A stretch of DNA of 7,396 nucleotides from Actinomycetota bacterium (GCA_016870425.1 VGBQ01000131.1:1-7396), one strand, 5' to 3'. Positions 1 through 6,163 are shown, counted from the stretch's first letter. Made by a program: numbers and translations. Notes: generated by a model from the letters alone, not told the origin.

Positions 1-1053
1 CGGCGCGGAGTGCTGCTCGGCATCGGGGGTGTGGTCGTCGTCGGTGGAGTTGCACTCGCGTCCGCACGCTGGCTCACCACGCGTGCTAGTGCCGCCGCCT
101 CCCGCGTGGGGGCTGTGCTCCCCCGGCCGGTCGAGTCGCTGGCGCCACTGCCCGCGAGTGTGCAGGCCCCGGTGCCGGGTATGACACCTTTCATCACTCC
201 CAACGCCGACTTCTATCGCATCGACACCGCCGTGATCGTGCCCCAGGTGACCGCGGAGGAGTGGACCCTGAGCTTCGACGGCATGGTGCGCCGGCCCTTC
301 ACCATCTCCTACGCCGACCTCCTCGACATGCCCATGGTCGAGCGCGATGTGACCATCATGTGCGTCTCCAATCCGATCGGTGGCGACCTCATCGGCACCG
401 CGCGCTGGCTAGGCACGCCACTGCTCCCGCTGCTGGAGCGCGCCGGCATCGAGCCAGGCGCCGATCAGCTCTTCAGCACGTCCGTTGATGGCTGGACCTG
501 CAGCACTCCGCTCGATGGCCTCGCCGAGCGCGAGCCCCTGCTGGCCATCGGCATGAACGGCGAGCCGTTGCCGATCGACCACGGCTTCCCCGTGCGCATG
601 ATCATCCCCGGCCTCTACGGCTTCATCTCCGCGACCAAGTGGGTCACGCGCATCAGCGCGACGACCTACGCGCAGGATCCGGCGTACTGGACCGTGCGCG
701 GCTGGGCCACCGACGCGCCCGTGCTCACCGGCAGCCGCATCGACCTGCCGCAGGGCAGCGTCACCGTCGGGCAGACTGCGATCGGCGGCGTTGCCTGGGC
801 TATGGACGGGGACGGCATCAGCCGAGTCGAGGTGAGCATCGACGACGGCCCGTGGCAGGACGCCCAGCTCGCCGATCAGCCCAATCCGCGCACGTGGCGT
901 CAGTGGTGGCTGGAGTGGGAGGCCACGCCGGGCCGTCACACCATCGCCGTACGCGCGACCAATGGCCTCGGTGAGACCCAGACGAGCGAGCTGCGGGATG
1001 TCGTGCCGTCGGGAGCGACGGGCTACGACGTAGGCGTGGTCGAGGTGGCATAG
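1..1053 (+). CDS. Molybdopterin-dependent oxidoreductase, sulfite oxidase superfamily (5'-partial)
   Basis: The reading frame is open from base 1, so the true start lies upstream. The first visible residues are two arginines followed by a hydrophobic segment of about 18 residues; this is either the last membrane span of an N-terminal membrane domain or a Tat-type signal (RRGVLLG). Numbering from the GTG at base 10, the oxidoreductase domain covers about residues 65-220. It has the NADFYRIDTA motif, the presumed molybdenum-ligand cysteine C118 in TIMCVSNPIGG, and the pterin-binding block HGFPVRMIIPG...ATKWV at 191-212. Residues 240-335 form the immunoglobulin-like Mo-co dimerisation domain, ending in a VRATNGLGETQ motif. 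The catalytic domain is probably outside the membrane. No haem b5 domain is visible, so a membrane electron partner is inferred. The physiological substrate cannot be told from sequence. The gene is convergent with ddl. The family call is solid. Confidence 0.9.
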   Translation, partial: RRGVLLGIGGVVVVGGVALASARWLTTRASAAASRVGAVLPRPVESLAPLPASVQAPVPGMTPFITPNADFYRIDTAVIVPQVTAEEWTLSFDGMVRRPFTISYADLLDMPMVERDVTIMCVSNPIGGDLIGTARWLGTPLLPLLERAGIEPGADQLFSTSVDGWTCSTPLDGLAEREPLLAIGMNGEPLPIDHGFPVRMIIPGLYGFISATKWVTRISATTYAQDPAYWTVRGWATDAPVLTGSRIDLPQGSVTVGQTAIGGVAWAMDGDGISRVEVSIDDGPWQDAQLADQPNPRTWRQWWLEWEATPGRHTIAVRATNGLGETQTSELRDVVPSGATGYDVGVVEVA

Positions 1054-1065
1054 CCGCGCTCTCCC

Positions 1066-1122
1066 CGACTGTCGAGTTGCGGGGCGATTTCACGCCATTT
1101 CGGACCCGCTACTCGACACTCG
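1066..1122. terminator. Imperfect inverted repeat between convergent genes, probable bidirectional terminator
   Basis: The left arm TGTCGAGT (1070-1077), one mismatch, then GCGGG (1079-1083) pairs exactly with CCCGC (1105-1109), one mismatch, then ACTCGACA (1111-1118). Three more outer pairs follow a mismatch (1066-1068 with 1120-1122). The loop is about 21 bases. It sits in the 80-base gap between two genes that end toward each other, the usual place for a shared terminator. Neither side has a run of T, so this would be a hairpin-only terminator; a protein-binding palindrome is the alternative. Confidence 0.6.
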
Positions 1123-1133
1123 CGATCAAGAGA

Positions 1134-2078
1134 TCAGACGCGAGCGACGGCGCGCTCGACAAGCGCGGCCATCTGCGCTCCCATGTCGATGCCTGCGGCG
1201 GCGAGCGCCTGGGGCACCAGCGATGTCTCGGTCATGCCGGGCGCGACGTTGACCTCGAGGAACCACGGCGTGCCCTCGGCGTCGATGATGAGGTCCGAGC
1301 GCGACCAGTCGCGCAGGCCGAGCGTCTCGTGCGCGGTGAGCGCAGCCTCGGCCGCCGCCTTCGCCACGGCGTCGTCCAGGCGTGCGGGCACGTGGAACTC
1401 TGTCGTGCCCGCGGTATAGCGCGCGGCGTAGTCGTAGAACCCGCCGTCGGCGGCGATCTCCACCGCCGGCAGGGCGACCGGGCCGTCAGGCGTCTCCACG
1501 ACGCCGACGGCGACCTCGGTGCCGTCGACGAAGCGCTCGAGCATCGCCACGTCGCCGTAGGCGAAGGCACCCACCATCGCGGCGGGCAACTCCGCGGCCT
1601 CGCGCACGATGCTCACGCCGAGCGCCGAGCCGCCGCGCGCCGGCTTGACCACGAGCGGGAATCCGATGCCGCGCTCCAGCGCCGCCATCACGCCCGGCGC
1701 ACCCAGCTCGCGGAAGGTCGCGTGCGGCAGGGCCACGGCCTCGGGCGTCGCGAGACCGGCGCGGCGTACCAGCGTCTTGGCGACCGGCTTGTCGAAGGCC
1801 AGCCGTGAGGCAGCAGCGCGCGAACCGACGTAGGGCAGGCCCAGGCACTCGAGCACATCGCGCACGGCGCCGTCCTCACCCGCACTGCCATGCAGCAGGG
1901 GTACGACGCAGTCGGGTGCGTCGGCAGCGAGCTCGGCGAGCAGGGTGGCATCGACATCGCGCTCGATCACCTGCCAGTCGGGCCGCGCGGTGCGCAGCGC
2001 CTCGGCGACGCGACGGCCCGAGCGCAGCGAGACATCGCGCTCGGCCGAGAGGCCGCCGGCGAGGACGAGCACCTGCAT
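1134..2078 (-). CDS. ddl: D-alanine--D-alanine ligase, short DdlB-type (ATP-grasp)
   Basis: A 314-residue cytoplasmic ligase that joins two D-alanines using ATP, for the end of the peptidoglycan stem peptide. Visible motifs are GGLSAERDVSL at 8-18 (Glu13 matches the catalytic Glu15 of E. coli DdlB), HGSAGEDG at 63-70, the ATP-grasp lysine K145 in KPARGGSALGV, FYDYAARY at 214-221, and EVNVAPGMTETSLVP at 275-289 with the metal-binding Asn277. The serine of the catalytic triad is kept as S151. Two positions are unusual: the loop usually reads EGSS and here reads GGSA, and the usual NT(S)PG is NVAPG. Length matches E. coli DdlB and is shorter than the roughly 370-residue mycobacterial Ddl as recalled. 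The ATG at 2078 follows AGGAG at six bases. It is the second gene of an operon, 9 bases behind the aminotransferase. Confidence 0.9.
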   Translation of the reverse strand: MQVLVLAGGLSAERDVSLRSGRRVAEALRTARPDWQVIERDVDATLLAELAADAPDCVVPLLHGSAGEDGAVRDVLECLGLPYVGSRAAASRLAFDKPVAKTLVRRAGLATPEAVALPHATFRELGAPGVMAALERGIGFPLVVKPARGGSALGVSIVREAAELPAAMVGAFAYGDVAMLERFVDGTEVAVGVVETPDGPVALPAVEIAADGGFYDYAARYTAGTTEFHVPARLDDAVAKAAAEAALTAHETLGLRDWSRSDLIIDAEGTPWFLEVNVAPGMTETSLVPQALAAAGIDMGAQMAALVERAVARV

Positions 2079-2084
2079 GCGTGA

Positions 2085-2090
2085 CTCCTA
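2085..2090 (-). promoter_or_regulatory. Shine-Dalgarno of ddl overlapping the aminotransferase stop codon
   Basis: On the minus strand TAGGAG contains both the TAG stop of the aminotransferase (2090-2088) and the AGGAG ribosome site (2089-2085) for the ddl ATG, with a six-base spacer. Ribosomes ending the first gene occupy the initiation site of the second, so translational coupling is likely. Confidence 0.75.
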
Positions 2091-3383
2091 AAGCAGATCG
2101 GGTGCGGGGTTGGCCGGCCCCTGGGCATTGCGCAGCACATGGCCGGTGCCGAAGGTCTGCGCGATCTCGAGCTCGGACTCGATGACACCCGAGAGGCGGC
2201 GCACGCCCTCGCGGATGCGATCGGCGTCGGGGTAGCAGTAGGACAGGCGCAGGCTCTGCGAGCCCTGGCCGTCGACGAAGAATCCCGTGCCCGGCACGTA
2301 GGCGACGAGCGCGCTGATCGCGCGCGGCAGCATCGCCTTGGCGTCGAGCCCCTCCGGCAGCGTCACCCAGGAGTAGAACCCGCCGGCTGGCTTGGTCCAG
2401 GTGGTGCCCGCGGGCATGAGCTGCTCGAGCGAGTCGAGCAGCGCATCGCGGCGCTCACGGTAGAGCTCGCGGAAGACCTTGACCTGCTCGCGCCACGGCT
2501 GGGTGGCGAGGTATTCGCTCACGGTGAGCTGGGCGTAGTTGGACGGGCAGAGCACCGCCGACTCCGCCGCGAGGACGAGCTTTTCGCGTACGCCGTGGGG
2601 GGCGACCGCCCAGCCCACGCGAAGTCCGGAAGCGATGGTCTTAGAGAAGGAGCCGAGGTAGACGACCTGCTGGTCGTCATCGGCGCGGATCGCCCGCGGG
2701 GGCGCGCCCTCGAAGCCGAGCAGGCCGTAGGGATCGTCCTCGAGGATGAGGATGCCCTCGCGCTTGGCGATCTCGAGGATGCGCCGGCGACGCTCGGGGC
2801 CCTGGGTTACGCCGGCGGGATTGTGGAAGCTCGGGATCGTGTAGATCATCTTCACGCGCTTGCCCTCGGCACGCACGCGCGTGATCGCCTCGTCGAGTGC
2901 CTCCGGCACCAGACCCTCGTCGTCCATGGCGACATGCTGGATATCGCACTCGTACGCGCGGAAGACGCCCAGCGCGCCGACGTAGGACGGAGCCTCGACG
3001 AGCACGACATCGCCGGGATCACAGAAGACCCGCGTGACCAGGTCGAGTGCCATCTGCGAACCGGTCGTGACGATGACGTCATCGGGATGGGCGGTGATGC
3101 CCACCTCGGCCATGACGTCAAGGATCTGGCCGCGCAGCGTCACATCGCCCTGGCCGGAGCCGTACTGCAGCACCTCGGCACCGCGCTCACGCACCAGTCG
3201 CGCGGCGGTCTCGGCGAGCGCATCGAGTGGCAGGGCCTGGACGAAGGGCATACCCCCGGCGAGGGAGACGACCTCGGGTCGCGAGGCCACGGCGAAGAGG
3301 GCGCGAATCTCCGACGCGGTCATGCCGCGGGCGCGGGCGGCGTACGCATCCACCCAAGGATCGAGCCGTGAACCACCGCTCAT
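2088..3383 (-). CDS. PLP-dependent class I/II aminotransferase (2-aminoadipate/MocR-type fold, no HTH domain)
   Basis: A 431-residue fold-type I aminotransferase, cytoplasmic. The open frame continues to 3614, but the ATG at 3383 is chosen because it has a strong ribosome site (AGGGAGG, six-base spacer) and the upstream residues look like non-coding translation. Landmarks are VSLAGGMP near 39-46, YGSGQGDVTLR at 74-84, the cofactor-stacking region TTGSQMALDL at 106-115, HNPAG at 187-191, ILEDDPYG at 213-220 (PLP ring-contacting Asp), the Schiff-base lysine K248 in GSFSKTIASGLRVGW, and the substrate-carboxylate arginine R379 in LRLSY. The family (COG1167) includes 2-aminoadipate and aromatic aminotransferases and the C-terminal half of MocR regulators; the GntR-type DNA-binding domain is absent, so this is an enzyme. 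Substrate is not determined. It leads an operon with ddl, which suggests, but does not prove, a link to wall amino acid supply. The last 25 or so residues form a low-complexity tail. Confidence 0.87.
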   Translation of the reverse strand: MSGGSRLDPWVDAYAARARGMTASEIRALFAVASRPEVVSLAGGMPFVQALPLDALAETAARLVRERGAEVLQYGSGQGDVTLRGQILDVMAEVGITAHPDDVIVTTGSQMALDLVTRVFCDPGDVVLVEAPSYVGALGVFRAYECDIQHVAMDDEGLVPEALDEAITRVRAEGKRVKMIYTIPSFHNPAGVTQGPERRRRILEIAKREGILILEDDPYGLLGFEGAPPRAIRADDDQQVVYLGSFSKTIASGLRVGWAVAPHGVREKLVLAAESAVLCPSNYAQLTVSEYLATQPWREQVKVFRELYRERRDALLDSLEQLMPAGTTWTKPAGGFYSWVTLPEGLDAKAMLPRAISALVAYVPGTGFFVDGQGSQSLRLSYCYPDADRIREGVRRLSGVIESELEIAQTFGTGHVLRNAQGPANPAPDLL

Positions 3384-3389
3384 CGCACA

Positions 3390-3396
3390 CCTCCCT
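3390..3396 (-). promoter_or_regulatory. Ribosome binding site that fixes the aminotransferase start
   Basis: The minus strand reads AGGGAGG ending six bases before the ATG at 3383. This strong site decides for the internal start over any upstream in-frame codon between 3384 and 3614, none of which has a comparable site and all of which would overlap the small plus-strand gene. Confidence 0.8.
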
Positions 3397-3416
3397 CGTC
3401 GCTGCCCGCGGGCCTG

Positions 3417-3443
3417 TTGGGGACCGTCCAGGGTCTCTATGCT
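3417..3443 (+). promoter_or_regulatory. Possible promoter for the small membrane peptide gene
   Basis: TATGCT at 3438-3443 is a fair actinobacterial -10 (TAnnnT). A weak -35 candidate, TTGGGG, lies at 3417-3422, with a short 15-base spacer. A start near 3450 would give a leader of about 30 bases to the ATG at 3484. The -35 is poor, so this rests mainly on the -10 and position between divergent genes. Confidence 0.3.
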
Positions 3444-3483
3444 GACGGATGGCAGCAGATGCGTGTGGGATGGGGTGAGCGAC

Positions 3484-3609
3484 ATGGCCGACGAGGTCGC
3501 CGGGCGCGATTCCACACTCGTGGGCACCCTTCTCCTCGGGGTCCTCATCTTTGGCCTAGGCGCCGCCGCGGGATTTGTCGCCCGCCTCCTATGGCCCCAC
3601 CCCCGCTGA
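3484..3609 (+). CDS. Candidate small single-span membrane protein (41 aa), unknown function
   Basis: The frame encodes 41 residues: a charged head (MADEVAGRD), one hydrophobic span at about 11-33 rich in G, L and A (TLVGTLLLGVLIFGLGAAAG), and a short basic end with R34 and R41. This is a typical layout for a tiny inner-membrane protein; the positive end suggests the C terminus faces the cytoplasm. Third codon positions are G or C in 33 of 41 codons, like the real genes nearby. The ATG at 3484 follows GGGGTGA; an in-frame GTG at 3475 (adding three residues) is an alternative. It is divergent from the aminotransferase and convergent with cwlM, ending 27 bases from the cwlM stop. I do not recognise a family. 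It fills what would otherwise be a 253-base empty gap. A chance open frame cannot be excluded. Confidence 0.5.
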   Translation: MADEVAGRDSTLVGTLLLGVLIFGLGAAAGFVARLLWPHPR

Positions 3610-3636
3610 ACCACCCCGCTCTCGGCGTGTGGCTGG

Positions 3637-4728
3637 CTAAGTGCCCTCGGCGTCGAGGGGGGCGAAGAAGGTGGTCACCGCGACGGAGATGGCCTCGCTG
3701 AGCGTGTCGCGGAAGCGGGGGTCGGTCAGGCGCGCGGCGTCACCGGGGTGCGAGAGGTAGCCCATCTCCACCCACACCGCAGGCATAGAAGTCAGCCGCA
3801 GCAGATCCCATGTGCGCGCGTGACTCCTGCAGTCGGTGAGGTCCGTGCGCCGGCACACCTCGGCCTGAATGTGCTCGGCAGCGACCCGCGCGCCCTCGGA
3901 CTGCGAACCGCCGAGGGGCGCGCCGAAGTAGAACGTCGCGAAGCCGTTGGCGCCCGGCAACTCGACACGCTCGACATGCAAGGACAGCAGCAGGTCGGCG
4001 CTGGCTGCATTGGCATGCGATGCGCGCTCCGCTTCACCGACGAGCTCGGGCGTCGGCGTGCGGGTGTAGATCACCTGCGTGCCGAGCGCCGCGAGGCGGC
4101 CCTCGATGCGTGCGCACACATCGGCGACGATCGTCGCCTCAGCGAGCGCGAATCGCTGGTCCGCGTCTGCGCCCCCCGGATCGAGCGCGATGACCTTGCC
4201 TGCGACGCCGGAGCGCAGTGCATCCATCGCCTGCCGCTCGCGGATCGACACGGCGTTGCCGTCGCCCACCGTGCGCGTGAGCCGCTCGAGCGCCCAGTAG
4301 GTGGTGAAGCCGCATGTGCCGTCCGGCTCCATGCCCACATTGCGCTGGAACTCGCGCAGTGCGCCGTCGGTCAGCGGACCGAAGACACCGTCGGGGCGTC
4401 CGCAGTCGAATCCCATCCGCGTGAGTCGCTGCTGCAGGTCGAGTACGTCGTCGCCGCGGATGAGGTGACCGGGCGTGAAGGCAAGCACGCGGTCGCCCAG
4501 ACCCCAGCGTGCCTCCTCGAGATGGCGCAGGGTCTGCGGACCGCAGACGCCGTCCGCGGGGATTCCGCGCTGCTGTTGAAAGGCGCGCACTGCCTGCTCG
4601 ACGTCGTCGTCGTATGCCGCGGCATCCAAGGATGCCTCGGTGTCCGGGGCAAGCAGTCGCAGGCGCACCAGGCGCGCGCGAATGTCCGCAACAGCGACGC
4701 CGGTGTCCCCGCGTCGGAGGACGGCCAT
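3637..4728 (-). CDS. cwlM: CwlM-type N-acetylmuramoyl-L-alanine amidase homologue, likely cytoplasmic pseudo-amidase
   Basis: A 363-residue protein with two peptidoglycan-binding domains (about 5-72 and 90-150, repeated ADGVCGP and PDGVFGP motifs) and an Amidase_3 domain (about 178-355). No signal peptide or membrane span precedes the first domain, so it should stay in the cytoplasm, and its six cysteines fit that. The zinc site is incomplete: the usual DPGHGG reads DPGGAD at 183-188, without the histidine and with a shortened loop. The candidate second ligand E197, the later histidine H251 (LLSLHVE) and the catalytic glutamate E321 (VEMGYLSHP) remain. The block DCRSHARTWDLLRLTSMP at 299-316 is very close to mycobacterial CwlM as recalled. 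That protein, phosphorylated by PknB, stimulates MurA rather than cutting wall. Here the chain stops about 10 residues after the amidase fold, without the mycobacterial phosphosite tail. The ATG lies six bases after the trxA stop with only a weak ribosome site, implying translational coupling. Confidence 0.87.
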   Translation of the reverse strand: MAVLRRGDTGVAVADIRARLVRLRLLAPDTEASLDAAAYDDDVEQAVRAFQQQRGIPADGVCGPQTLRHLEEARWGLGDRVLAFTPGHLIRGDDVLDLQQRLTRMGFDCGRPDGVFGPLTDGALREFQRNVGMEPDGTCGFTTYWALERLTRTVGDGNAVSIRERQAMDALRSGVAGKVIALDPGGADADQRFALAEATIVADVCARIEGRLAALGTQVIYTRTPTPELVGEAERASHANAASADLLLSLHVERVELPGANGFATFYFGAPLGGSQSEGARVAAEHIQAEVCRRTDLTDCRSHARTWDLLRLTSMPAVWVEMGYLSHPGDAARLTDPRFRDTLSEAISVAVTTFFAPLDAEGT

Positions 4729-4734
4729 GCAGCT

Positions 4735-5058
4735 CTACTGGAGGAAGGGCTGCAGGTCGGAGAGCAGGGCAGCCTTGGGCTTGGCCCCGATGATTGTCTT
4801 GACCACGTCGCCACCGGAGAAGACATTCATCGTCGGGATCGACGTGATGCCGTAGGACGCGGCCGTCTTGGGGTTCTCGTCGACATTGAGCTTGGCGATG
4901 ACGACCTTGCCGTCGTACTCGCTGGAGATCTCGTCGAGGATCGGCGCGACCATGCGGCAGGGCCCGCACCACTCGGCCCAGAAGTCGACGACGACGGGGA
5001 TGTCGCTCTTGAGGACGTCAGCATCAAAGGACGCGTCGGTCACGATCTTGGTGGCCAT
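4735..5058 (-). CDS. trxA: Thioredoxin
   Basis: A complete 107-residue thioredoxin that reduces protein disulfides in the cytoplasm and is itself reduced by the reductase encoded just upstream. The active site WCGPC is at 30-34, the buried Asp25 lies in VVVDFWAEW, and the cis-proline is P75 in SIPT. The typical glycine near the end (IIGAKP, 89-94) is also present. Length is standard for the family and no signal peptide is seen. The ATG at 5058 follows AAGGAG with a four-base spacer. It is the middle gene of trxB-trxA-cwlM; the 74-base gap after trxB holds a stem-loop but no convincing promoter, so it is probably transcribed from the trxB promoter. Confidence 0.97.
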   Translation of the reverse strand: MATKIVTDASFDADVLKSDIPVVVDFWAEWCGPCRMVAPILDEISSEYDGKVVIAKLNVDENPKTAASYGITSIPTMNVFSGGDVVKTIIGAKPKAALLSDLQPFLQ

Positions 5059-5077
5059 GGTTCTCCTTCCGGGGACC

Positions 5078-5107
5078 GACCGGGGCGGCTTCGCCGACCC
5101 GCCGGTC
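5078..5107 (-). other. Stem-loop in the trxB-trxA spacer
   Basis: GACCGG and CCGGTC close the outer stem (5102-5107 with 5078-5083), and an inner CGGC-GAA-GCCG hairpin (5086-5096) sits within it. It ends nine bases upstream of the trxA Shine-Dalgarno and does not cover it. There is no T-run, so full termination is unlikely; an mRNA-processing or stability element setting the trxA to trxB ratio is plausible. Confidence 0.5.
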
Positions 5108-5132
5108 TAGATGAGCCTAGGGGGGTGAGTGC

Positions 5133-6065
5133 CTATTCGTGGGCAGCGAGGTAGCGCTCGGCGTCGAGTGCTGCCGCACACCCGGTGCCGGCGGCCGTGA
5201 TGGCCTGGCGGTAGATGTGGTCGACGAGGTCGCCCGCGGCGAAGACCCCGCTGACATTGGTCCGGGTGCTCGGCGCATCGACAAGGACGTAGCCGTTGTC
5301 GTCGAGAGCGACCTTGCCCTTGACGAGCTCCGAGCGCGGGTCGTGGCCGATGGCGATGAAGAGCCCGGTGACGGCGAGTTCGCGGGTCTCGCCCGTGACG
5401 GTGTCCTTGAGGACGACGCCGCTCACCTTGGCGTCGCCGAGGATGTCGACGACCTCGGAATTCCACGCGAACTGGATCTTCGGGTCATTGAACGCGCGCT
5501 CCTGCATGATCTTGCTCGCGCGCAGCGAGTCGCGCCGGTGGATGAGCGTCACGGACCGCGCGAAGCGGGTGAGGAACGTCGCCTCCTCCAGCGCCGAGTC
5601 GCCGCCGCCGACGACGGCGATGTCCTGATCGCGGAAGAAGAACCCATCGCACGTCGCGCACCACGAGACCCCGTGGCCGGAGAGACGCTTCTCATTGGGC
5701 AGGTCGAGCTCGCGATAGCCCGATCCCATCGCGAGGATCACCGAGCGAGCCTGGTATTCGCGCCCACTGCCATCGCGCACGGTCTTGATGTCACCATCGA
5801 GGTGTACGTCGACCACGTCGTCGGTGATCATCTCGGCGCCGAAGCGCACGGCCTGCGCGCGCATCTCCTCCATGAGCGCGGGGCCCATGATGCCGTCTCG
5901 GAAGCCAGGGAAGTTCTCGACCTCGGTGGTGTTCATGAGCGCACCACCGGCGGTGACGGCTCCCTCGAAGACGAGGGGCTTCAACTGCGCACGCGCGGTG
6001 TAGATCGCGGCGGTGTAGCCGGTCGGGCCGGAGCCGATGATGATGACGTCGCGGACGTCGGACAC
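5133..6065 (-). CDS. trxB: Thioredoxin reductase (NADPH)
   Basis: A 310-residue low-molecular-weight thioredoxin reductase, a cytoplasmic FAD enzyme passing electrons from NADPH to thioredoxin. The FAD-binding GSGPTG is at 11-16, the redox-active CATC at 136-139, the NADPH-binding GGGDSA at 153-158 with HRRDSLRA at 176-183, and the second FAD motif GVFAAGD at 273-279. The frame is open to 6245, but the GTG at 6065 is preferred: it has GGGAG eight bases upstream and gives MSDVRDVIIIGSG, the expected family N terminus. The in-frame ATG at 6098 lacks a properly spaced ribosome site. The upstream extension would also run through the promoter at 6136-6163. It is the first gene of trxB-trxA-cwlM and is preceded by a disulfide-stress type promoter. 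Confidence 0.95.
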   Translation of the reverse strand: MSDVRDVIIIGSGPTGYTAAIYTARAQLKPLVFEGAVTAGGALMNTTEVENFPGFRDGIMGPALMEEMRAQAVRFGAEMITDDVVDVHLDGDIKTVRDGSGREYQARSVILAMGSGYRELDLPNEKRLSGHGVSWCATCDGFFFRDQDIAVVGGGDSALEEATFLTRFARSVTLIHRRDSLRASKIMQERAFNDPKIQFAWNSEVVDILGDAKVSGVVLKDTVTGETRELAVTGLFIAIGHDPRSELVKGKVALDDNGYVLVDAPSTRTNVSGVFAAGDLVDHIYRQAITAAGTGCAAALDAERYLAAHE

Positions 6066-6090
6066 TTCGCACACTCCCGGGTAGGTATCG

Positions 6091-6111
6091 CACGCCATCC
6101 TGCCGGGCGTG
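6091..6111 (-). other. Hairpin in the trxB 5' leader
   Basis: A perfect six-base stem (CACGCC with GGCGTG) around a nine-base loop lies between the predicted transcript start near 6128 and the trxB ribosome site at 6074-6078. The loop holds the rejected alternative ATG. Its role is unknown; transcript stability is possible, and chance in GC-rich DNA cannot be ruled out. Confidence 0.35.
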
Positions 6112-6135
6112 GGCCTGGCGCGCTCATGCGGCACC

Positions 6136-6163
6136 AACGAGGGTACCGGAGGGGGTATTCCCC
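6136..6163 (-). promoter_or_regulatory. SigR/SigH/SigM-type disulfide-stress promoter of trxB
   Basis: The minus strand has GGAAT (6161-6157, within GGGGAATA) and GTT (6138-6136, within CGTTGG) separated by exactly 18 bases. This matches the GGAAT-N18-GTT consensus known for Streptomyces SigR, the similar mycobacterial SigH site, and the GGAAT...YGTTGR form reported for Corynebacterium SigM. It starts only two bases after the anti-sigma stop and lies about 70 bases ahead of the trxB start. Predicted transcript start is near 6128, giving a leader of about 60 bases. Confidence 0.85.

Noticed and set aside
2139..3371. 410-codon open frame on the plus strand antisense to the aminotransferase
   Set aside because: The opposite strand encodes a full aminotransferase with all catalytic motifs. 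The antisense product has no recognisable domain and the biased composition of a mirrored GC-rich gene.
3384..3614. 77-residue N-terminal extension of the aminotransferase
   Set aside because: The strong Shine-Dalgarno at 3390-3396 serves the ATG at 3383. The extension is Arg/Pro/Thr-rich without homology features and overlaps the small plus-strand gene.
3644..3659. Hairpin CCCTCG-GCGT-CGAGGG as a terminator for cwlM or the small gene
   Set aside because: It lies inside the cwlM coding end, has no T-run on either strand, and six-base stems are common in DNA this rich in G and C.
3748..5154. 468-codon open frame on the plus strand antisense to cwlM and trxA
   Set aside because: It runs across two well-supported genes and their junction. 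Long stop-free antisense frames are expected where real genes have G or C in most third positions.
5457..5483. GGAAT at 5457 and similar GGAAT matches near 3509 and 4561 as further stress promoters
   Set aside because: None has GTT at a spacing of 16 to 19 bases, and all lie inside coding sequence or point away from a gene start.
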